Source of the DNA: Sandaracinaceae bacterium
GTDB lineage: Bacteria > Myxococcota_A > Polyangia > Polyangiales > Sandaracinaceae
Direction: 5' to 3'
Length of the DNA: 64,000 bases
Assembly (NCBI GenBank): GCA_019637095.1
Contig: JAHBWG010000028.1
Coordinates: 30,416-94,415, forward strand
Position numbers and translations under genes: made by a program. Shown here piece by piece: positions 58,883 through 64,000 of the stretch. The notes beneath the pieces are model-generated. The model was given only the letters and a program-made list of their open reading frames with translations, was not told the origin of the DNA and made no database searches. Positions within the stretch are counted from its first letter, which is position 1. Each line of letters opens with the position of its first letter.

Positions 58883-59677
58883 GTGAAGACGTGGCTCATC
58901 CGCGCCGCGGTGCTCGCCGGGACGCTGGTGCTCGGCGCCGCGCTCCACGCCGCGCTCGCGCCGCGAAACCTCGCGTGGGTCGTCTACGCGCTCGGCGGCG
59001 GCGTCGTCGCGCTCGTCGCGCTCGAGGTGGGCCTGCGCCTCTCGCGCCGCCGGCGCGAGCGAGCCGACTGGGCGCGCTGGCGAGCCGCGTTGCTCGACCC
59101 GCCGGCGCGCCGCCGCGCGATCGGCGAGCTGCGCCGGGCCGCCGACCGGGCCGCACGCCTCGGCCCTCGCCTCGCCGTCCGCCAGGCGCGGCTCGCCGTC
59201 GCGCTCGGTGAGCTCCAGCTCGCGGAGGGCCGCGCCGAGGACGCCCTGCGCGCCCTCGCGCGCGTCGACGTCTCTCTGCTCGACCCGCTCCAGGCCACGA
59301 TCGTACGAGTCGCGCGATTGCAAGCCTACTTGCACCATGACGACCTCGATGGCGCGTCCAGCACGCTCGCGCCGCTCGACGGCGCGCAGGACCTCGACCC
59401 GGTGCTCGACGCGACGCTCGCGCTCGCCCGCGGCGCGGTCGCGCTCGAGCAGGGGCGCACCGACGACGCGCTCGCCGCGGCGCGCGCGGTGGCCTCGCGG
59501 GCCGAGCCGCACGACGAGATCTGGGACGAGGCGCGCGCGCTCGAGGCGGCGAGCCTCGAGGCGAGCGGCGCGCCTTGGCGCGCGGTGCTCGCGAGCGTCG
59601 AGGGGTCGGGGCGAGCGCGCCTCGCCGCCCTCGGGAGCGCGCGCGTCCGGCGGCTGTGCGCGGAGCTCGAAGCGTGA
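58883..59677 (+). CDS. Membrane protein with TPR-like helical repeats
   Basis: 264 residues from GTG 58883. Two N-terminal hydrophobic segments (WLIRAAVLAGTLVLGAAL and LAWVVYALGGGVVALVALEVGL), a basic stretch (RLSRRRRER), then alpha-helical pairs rich in Ala/Leu/Arg similar to TPR units: ALGELQLAEGRAEDALRALARVDV, ALEQGRTDDALAAARAVAS. Function unknown. Its stop overlaps the next start (GTGA 59674-59677), so it is coupled to the next gene. Confidence 0.7.
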   Translation: MKTWLIRAAVLAGTLVLGAALHAALAPRNLAWVVYALGGGVVALVALEVGLRLSRRRRERADWARWRAALLDPPARRRAIGELRRAADRAARLGPRLAVRQARLAVALGELQLAEGRAEDALRALARVDVSLLDPLQATIVRVARLQAYLHHDDLDGASSTLAPLDGAQDLDPVLDATLALARGAVALEQGRTDDALAAARAVASRAEPHDEIWDEARALEAASLEASGAPWRAVLASVEGSGRARLAALGSARVRRLCAELEA

Positions 59678-60465
59678 CGGTCGCGTCGTTCGCGCACGAC
59701 GACGGCGCGGCGCTCGCGCGGGCGCTCCTCACCCGTTACGTGCTCGTCGTCGGGGGACGGGCCCTGCGCATCGAGGAGGCCGAGGTCTACTTCCACGCCG
59801 AGGGTTGGCGCGACCCGTTCACGCACCGCCACCCCCGGCAGGGCGCGCCTGGCCGTTGGTACTTCCACCGCGCCGGCGCGAGCGCGACGTATCGCGGCGG
59901 GAGCTTCAAGGGCCTCGACCTCACGTTCGGACCGCCCGGCGCGTGGGGCGGCGTCCTCATCCGGACGATCTCGGACGCGGGCGACATCGTCACCGGGCCG
60001 AGCCTCGTGGTCGACCACCTCCTGCGGAGCGCGGGCGCCCGCTCGCTCGCCGCCCTCGACGACGGTCGAGCCGCGCTCGATACCAGCGGCGCGGTACACC
60101 TCCGACCGCAGGGGCGCGAGGCGACGGTGTGGTCGACCGCGCGCGTCGGGCTCACCCTGCGGCGCGATCACGACGACGCGCGCACCCGCTGGCTGCTCGC
60201 CCGGCTTCGGTTCCTGACCGAGCCGCGGATCGCCAAGGGGCGCGTCCACACCGTGATCGCCCTGTACGAGGACGGCGCCGACGCGCGGGCGATCGCCGCG
60301 CAGACGGGCTGCGGGCGCGTGAGCGAGTATCTGCGACGATACCAGACCGGTCTCGCGGAGCCCTCGTTCGCGCGCTTCGCCGGCCGCGCCCTCGGCCCAG
60401 GTGACTACGCGGAGCTCCACGGGATCTGGACGGCTCGGCACGGGGCCGCCACGATCGGCGCGTGA
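59674..60465 (+). CDS. Conserved-looking protein of unknown function
   Basis: 263 residues from GTG 59674 (GTGA overlap). No signal peptide. ALARALLTRYVLVVGGRALRIEEAEVYFH, then DPFTHRHPRQGAPGRWYFHR and SYRGGSFKGLDLTFG-like segment ATYRGGSFKGLDLTFG. This layout is faintly like methylpurine-DNA glycosylases (AAG), but their catalytic residues are not obvious, so I do not assign it. A central DTSGAVHLRPQGREATVW may be beta-rich, and the C-terminus DGADARAIAAQTGCGRVSEYL looks like a helix-turn-helix. Last bases overlap the next gene. Confidence 0.65.
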   Translation: MTVASFAHDDGAALARALLTRYVLVVGGRALRIEEAEVYFHAEGWRDPFTHRHPRQGAPGRWYFHRAGASATYRGGSFKGLDLTFGPPGAWGGVLIRTISDAGDIVTGPSLVVDHLLRSAGARSLAALDDGRAALDTSGAVHLRPQGREATVWSTARVGLTLRRDHDDARTRWLLARLRFLTEPRIAKGRVHTVIALYEDGADARAIAAQTGCGRVSEYLRRYQTGLAEPSFARFAGRALGPGDYAELHGIWTARHGAATIGA

Positions 60466-61228
60466 CGTATCGCGACCCGCTCGACGCCGCGCGCGCGCGC
60501 ATCACCGCGCTCGAGGAGCTGCTCGAGTCGCGCCGGTTCGAGCCAGACGCGCCGGGCGGCAACGGCCGCGCGCTGAGCGAGGCGCGCGCGGCCCTCGCCG
60601 AGGAGCGCGCCGAGCACGCCGCGGAGCTCGCGCGCGCGCACGAGGACCGGGCCGGCGTCGAGCGCCGCGTCGAGCTCCTCGAGGCCGAGCTCGCGGCCGA
60701 GCGCGCGCGGCGCGACGCCGAGGTCTCGCTCCTGCGCACCAAGCTCGAGGAGGCCGAGCGCATGGGCTCGAGCGACGTCTCGCTCGCCGAGGCCGAGGAG
60801 ACCATGCGGCGCGCGGAGGCCGCCGCCCAGAGCGCGCGGCTCGAGCAGCGGCTCGTCACGAAGGAGAGACCGCGATCCGCGAGCTCCGCGAGGAGATCCG
60901 CGTGCTGCTCGGCGGCGATCTGCGCGCGATCCGTGCGCACTACGCCGCGCGCGTGCGCGCGGTCGGCACCGAGCTCGCGGAGCAAGGGGACCGCGCGCGG
61001 CGCCTGGCGCGCGGCCTCGACGAGGCGCGCGGCGCGGTCGAGGCGCTCCCGCCGGCCGACGTGCGCGACCGCGAGGGGCTGATCGAGCGGGAGCTCGCCC
61101 GACGCAAGGTCGCGATCGCCGAGCGCGAGCTCGATCGCGTGCGCGACCGCGTGCTGCGGCTCGAGGCCGAGCTCGAACGGATCACCGGCGCCGAGGCCGA
61201 GCTCGCGACGCGCGCCGCGGCGAAGTGA
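60462..61228 (+). pseudogene. Coiled-coil protein, apparent one-base deletion
   Basis: From GTG 60462 (GTGA overlap) the frame encodes a coiled-coil rich in Glu, Ala and Arg (ARITALEELLESRRFE, LLEAELAAERARRDAEV, LLRTKLEEAERM). It breaks near 60870: after RLVTKE the -1 frame continues ETAIRELREEIRVLLGGDLRAI and LIERELARRKVAIAERELD to a stop at 61228. Adding one G at AAGGAGAGACC gives a continuous 255-residue coiled coil. The frame change preserves the heptad-like composition on both sides. Either a sequencing error or a mutation. The upstream genes are coupled, so this is the third gene of one operon. Confidence 0.65.
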
Positions 61229-61248
61229 GCCGCGCGAGCGCGGGTCGC

Positions 61249-61692
61249 TCAGGGCGCAGGGACGGGCGCCACTGCGCTGCGCGAGCCGTCGCTCCAACGG
61301 AGCGTGGACGCGGGCGCGGCGTCGAGCGCGACCGTGAACGCGAGCCGGCACGCGTGGGTCTCGTCGACCGCGAGGTTGCGGCTGCGGCAACCGTCCGCGA
61401 GCTCGTTGGTGCGAGAGTCGGCCGTGATCCGCGTCGCGTCCTCGAGCGTCACCTCGAACGCGAACGGCGCGATGGGGATGGGCCCGACGCCGCGGGCCTC
61501 GATCACCGCGTCGAGCAGCAGGTACTCGAAGCCGGGCCGCGGCACGACGCCGTTGATGTCGGCGCGGCGCGCCGCGCCGGTGACCGAGAGCACGACGCCG
61601 GTGGGCGGCGCGCCCGCGTCCGAGCCGCCGCCACCGCCATCACACGCGCCGAGCGCGAGGATCAGGGCGAGCCATGGGAGCGCGCGCGTCAT
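61249..61692 (-). CDS. Small DUF4352-like lipoprotein
   Basis: 147 residues from ATG 61692 with lipobox LILALGAC. Gly/Asp-rich linker, then an Ig-like domain: PGFEYLLLDAVIEARG, PFAFEVTLEDATRI, TNELADGCRSRNLAVDE, ACRLAFTVALDAAPAS. This is the layout of the DUF4352 fold (an added-domain beta sandwich of exported lipoproteins). TATCGT lies 6 nt before the ATG. It converges on the operon at 58883-61228 and is divergent from the next gene with only 46 bp between. Confidence 0.75.
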   Translation of the reverse strand: MTRALPWLALILALGACDGGGGGSDAGAPPTGVVLSVTGAARRADINGVVPRPGFEYLLLDAVIEARGVGPIPIAPFAFEVTLEDATRITADSRTNELADGCRSRNLAVDETHACRLAFTVALDAAPASTLRWSDGSRSAVAPVPAP

Positions 61693-61698
61693 GTCGAG

Positions 61699-61731
61699 AC
61701 GATAGCGGCGGGCGCGCGCGCTCGCTACGCT
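61699..61731. promoter_or_regulatory. Divergent candidate -10 pair in a 46-bp gap
   Basis: TATCGT on the minus strand (61704-61699), 6 nt before ATG 61692; TACGCT on the plus strand (61726-61731), 7 nt before ATG 61739. Both would give leaderless transcripts. Confidence 0.45.
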
Positions 61732-61738
61732 CTGCGCG

Positions 61739-62416
61739 ATGCTCGAGACGGTCGCCGAGGGGCTCCACACGTACGCGATCGGGCACACGATGATGGGCCT
61801 GCACCTCGGCGCGCGGATGAGCGTGGTGCGCCTGCGCGGTGGCTCGCTCTTGGTCCACTCGCCGGTGCGCCTGGATCCGGCGCTGCGTGGCGCGATCGAG
61901 GCGCTCGGTCCGGTCGCGCACATCACGTTGCCCAACGCCTACCACCACGTCTACGCCAAGCCGTGGATCGACGCCTTCCCCGACGCGACGGTGCACGCGG
62001 CGGCGAGCCTCGCGAAGAAGCGACCCGACCTGCGCATCGACCGCGCGATGACGAACGAGCCTCACCCCGACTGGGAGGGGACCGTGATCCCGCTCCACAT
62101 CGACGGCTGCGCCCTCGACGAGACCGTGCTGGTGCACCCGGCGACGCGCACGGTGATCTCGGTCGACCTCACGGAGAACTTCCCCACCCACGAGCACTTC
62201 GGGACCCGCACCTACCTCAAGCTGTCGGGCACGCTCGGGCGCGTCGGCTGGCCCAGACCGCTGCGGCTGCTCTACCGCGATCGGCGGGCGACGGCGCGGT
62301 CCCTCGAGGCGCTCCTCGAGCACGACTTCGAGCGCGTGATCATCGCGCACGGCGACGTCATCGAGCGCGACGGGCCGCGGCTCGTGCGCCAGACGTTCGA
62401 GGGGTGGGTCCTCTGA
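61739..62416 (+). CDS. DUF4336-type protein
   Basis: 225 residues from ATG 61739. Segments match the DUF4336 family, a metallo-beta-lactamase relative: ARMSVVRLRGGSLLVHSPVRLD, HITLPNAYHHVYAKPWIDAFPDA, DETVLVHPATRTVISVDLTENF, VIIAHGDVIERDG. Several His (YHHVY, HIDGC, IIAHGD) could bind metal. No signal peptide, so it is cytosolic. Its function in the family is not established. The stop overlaps the next start by 13 nt. Confidence 0.8.
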   Translation: MLETVAEGLHTYAIGHTMMGLHLGARMSVVRLRGGSLLVHSPVRLDPALRGAIEALGPVAHITLPNAYHHVYAKPWIDAFPDATVHAAASLAKKRPDLRIDRAMTNEPHPDWEGTVIPLHIDGCALDETVLVHPATRTVISVDLTENFPTHEHFGTRTYLKLSGTLGRVGWPRPLRLLYRDRRATARSLEALLEHDFERVIIAHGDVIERDGPRLVRQTFEGWVL

Positions 62417-63558
62417 GGCTCGCGCGGTTCGGCGTGGCCGCTCTCGCCCTCGCGCTCGGGGGGTGCCCGCCCGATCTCTCGGGGTGGCGGGTCGAGGGCG
62501 AGGCCCCGGCGCACGACGGGTCCACCCCGCCTCCGCCGCGCGACGGATCGCTCCCTCCGAGCGTGCCCTGCGCGCCCGAAGTGACGTGCGCCTCGTGCCC
62601 GATGCCCTGGCTGCTCGCGAGCGTCGAGGACCTCGGCGGACGTTGCGGCGGCCAGGTCTGGCGCTGGTCGATCCAGGGGCAAGACGACGTGTTCTGTGCA
62701 TGCGAGCCGCTGACCGCGGGCGGACGCATGCCGCGTCTGCCGTTCTCGGTCGGGTTCGTCCCGCCGGACACGGTCGTCGTGGCCGCAGAGGACGATCGCG
62801 TCGTCGCGATCGACGCGGCGAGGGACGCCGTGCGCTGGGAGCGCCCGTACACCTGGCAGCCCGTCGACGTCTTCGCCATCGAGGACCCCACGGGCCAGCC
62901 GATGGCCGGGGTGGCGGGCCGGACGCGCGGCGGCTCGATCCGCGCGATCACGTTCTTCGACCTCGCCGGCGCCGGCGCGCCGATCGAGCGCACCGTCAAC
63001 GGCGACCTGCCGCTCGGGCTCAACGTCGCGAGCGTCACCCAGAGCCCGTTCTCGCGTCGCTGGTTCCGCGCGCTCGACTCGATGGGGAGCTACGCGGCGG
63101 CCGACGTGGACCCGTGGACCAACGAGCGGTTCATGGACCCGCCCCACACGGCCGGGCGAGAGGGGTTCTATCTGCGCACCCTGCACGCGAGCTTCGACGG
63201 GACGTTCCACCGCACGGTGTGGACGGGCGAGCGCTCGGACCTCGACCCGCGCGTGCGCGAGGTCTACCGCCTCGCGCGCGCGGACGACGCCGGCGACCAG
63301 CGCGTCCCGCTCGGCGAGCGGTGCACCGAGAGCGCGGATCGGCGCGACTACGACGTGCTCTGCGAGTACCTCCACGCCGTCGCCGATCCGGCGCTGAACA
63401 CCAGCTCGTTCGCGCTCTGCGGTCACTCGGGGGCGGAGCGGCGGATCGTGCGCCTGAGCCTCACCGGCATCTGCCGGACGATCGTCGAGCAGGCCGCGGT
63501 GCAAGAGGGCTTGCGGATCAGCCGGCTGGGCCTCGCGCAGCCGACGTTCTGGCCCTGA
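62404..63558 (+). CDS. Lipoprotein, beta-rich, unknown function
   Basis: 384 residues from GTG 62404 (GAGGGG just upstream; CTG 62413 would be coupled but is an unusual start). Lipobox ALALGGC near residue 20. Pro/Arg/Asp linker (DGSTPPPPRDGSLPPS), a Cys-rich opening (CAPEVTCASCPMPW), then repeats of beta units such as VVVAAEDDRVVAIDAARDAVRWERP with the pattern of quinoprotein/WD-like propellers. A C-terminal helix-rich part contains YRLARADDAGDQRVP and C residues. Probably exported binding protein. Nearest upstream gene is the DUF4336 protein, perhaps functionally linked. Confidence 0.72.
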   Translation: MGPLRLARFGVAALALALGGCPPDLSGWRVEGEAPAHDGSTPPPPRDGSLPPSVPCAPEVTCASCPMPWLLASVEDLGGRCGGQVWRWSIQGQDDVFCACEPLTAGGRMPRLPFSVGFVPPDTVVVAAEDDRVVAIDAARDAVRWERPYTWQPVDVFAIEDPTGQPMAGVAGRTRGGSIRAITFFDLAGAGAPIERTVNGDLPLGLNVASVTQSPFSRRWFRALDSMGSYAAADVDPWTNERFMDPPHTAGREGFYLRTLHASFDGTFHRTVWTGERSDLDPRVREVYRLARADDAGDQRVPLGERCTESADRRDYDVLCEYLHAVADPALNTSSFALCGHSGAERRIVRLSLTGICRTIVEQAAVQEGLRISRLGLAQPTFWP

Positions 63559-63561
63559 GCC

Positions 63562-63924
63562 TCAGCGCGACCACCACGCGCCGCGGCCGCGCCGAGGCGG
63601 CGGCTCGCCCGCGTCGAGCCCGGCGTCGAGCCCCGCGTCCTCGCCCGCGTCCACGCCTGCATCGAACCCGGCGTCGAACCCCGCGTCCTCGCCCGCGTCG
63701 ACGCCCGCGTCGATCGCGGGCGGCGCCGGGTCCTCCTCGGGCTCCGGCGCCGGCGCGTAGAGCGCGTAGAGCACCGCGAGCGCGATCGACACGAGCACCG
63801 AGAACACGAACGCGAGCGTCAGGAGGATGAGCCCCCACGGCCGCGCGCGAGGCCGCGCCGGCATCGGCGGCGGTGGGCCTGACGGAGGACGTTGGAGGCT
63901 CGGCGGCGGCTCGGAGGGGTGCAT
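63562..63924 (-). CDS. Membrane protein with DAG-repeat tail
   Basis: 120 residues from ATG 63924. A Pro-rich cytoplasmic start (HPSEPPPSLQRPPSGPPPPM) precedes one TM helix (LILLTLAFVFSVLVSIALAVLYALY); outside comes an acidic stretch then about ten DAG-type units (IDAGVDAGEDAGFDAG, FDAGVDAGEDAGLDAG) before GEPPPRRGRGAWWSR. TATCGT is 16 nt upstream. The repeat region is low-complexity and probably a spacer. Function unknown. The last 76 bp of the window (63925-64000) show nothing else. Confidence 0.65.
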   Translation of the reverse strand: MHPSEPPPSLQRPPSGPPPPMPARPRARPWGLILLTLAFVFSVLVSIALAVLYALYAPAPEPEEDPAPPAIDAGVDAGEDAGFDAGFDAGVDAGEDAGLDAGLDAGEPPPRRGRGAWWSR

Positions 63925-64000
63925 CGCGTCGTCCGCGCAGACGATAGCGCCTGACGCACCCGCGCGCGGAGATCCTGACCGTGGCCGCTACCTCCAGGGC

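Noticed and set aside
59674..60465. Methylpurine-DNA glycosylase
   Set aside because: Only a faint layout resemblance; the usual catalytic residues and YVYxxYG motif are not present.

Overview
The window comes from a very GC-rich Gram-negative bacterium, most likely a myxobacterium of the Sandaracinaceae/Polyangiales type. The evidence is third codon positions that are almost always G or C; many lipoproteins with Asp-Ala-Gly-rich linkers and Cys-rich modules; several Hanks-type Ser/Thr kinases; an FHA-EAL fusion; RNase J beside a full tig-clpP-clpX-lon cluster; and two proteins with MYXO-CTERM-like C-termini. This assignment is inference from gene content; no species-level marker is present.

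Layout. 1-1113: 5' part of an outer-membrane protein gene (minus). 1156-10202: RNase J, a lipoprotein metalloprotease, then trigger factor-ClpP-ClpX-Lon, a protein quality-control run closed by tRNA-Val(UAC). 10208-15820 (minus): a histidine-rich small exported protein, a TonB-dependent receptor with a His-rich N-terminus and two tightly coupled lipoproteins, followed by a Cys-rich lipoprotein; this looks like a metal-related uptake locus. 15886-18026: a Ser/Thr kinase and a LEA2-type lipoprotein. 18132-25007: a TetR regulator (apparently frameshifted) with a clear palindromic operator, followed by a TolC-type lipoprotein, an adaptor and an RND permease, all overlapping. 25092-28576: two secreted proteins of unknown function. 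28644-32267: FHA-EAL, two propeller-like lipoproteins, GreB. 32275-38713 (minus): an exported operon of a diheme cytochrome, an LVIVD-repeat lipoprotein, a PKD/propeller/diheme peroxidase and an alpha/beta-hydrolase lipoprotein.

38714-40856 is about 2.1 kb with no convincing gene. Its minus strand is purine-rich, a canonical intrinsic terminator for the minus strand lies at its left end, and an AT-richer segment with two DnaA-box-like 9-mers lies at its right end. It is the least explained part of the window and could encode a long non-coding RNA. 40857-56068 holds a lipoprotein, a receiver/PATAN/TPR scaffold, two Ser/Thr kinases, a Cys-rich lipoprotein, and the alpha-2-macroglobulin/PBP1C pair. 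56040-58794 has two MYXO-CTERM-like proteins and a lipoprotein cyclophilin. 58883-63924 has a three-gene GTGA-coupled operon of unknown function (third gene frameshifted), a DUF4352-like lipoprotein, a DUF4336-type protein, and two exported proteins.

Signals that cut across genes: a 63-nt intergenic repeat present twice with compensatory changes in its stem, always between convergent genes; perfect GC hairpins with 3-nt loops at gene ends; TA-N3-T hexamers 6-10 nt in front of start codons, suggesting leaderless transcripts; and two genes that each seem to lack one base. All family assignments are by reading sequence only; no database search was run.
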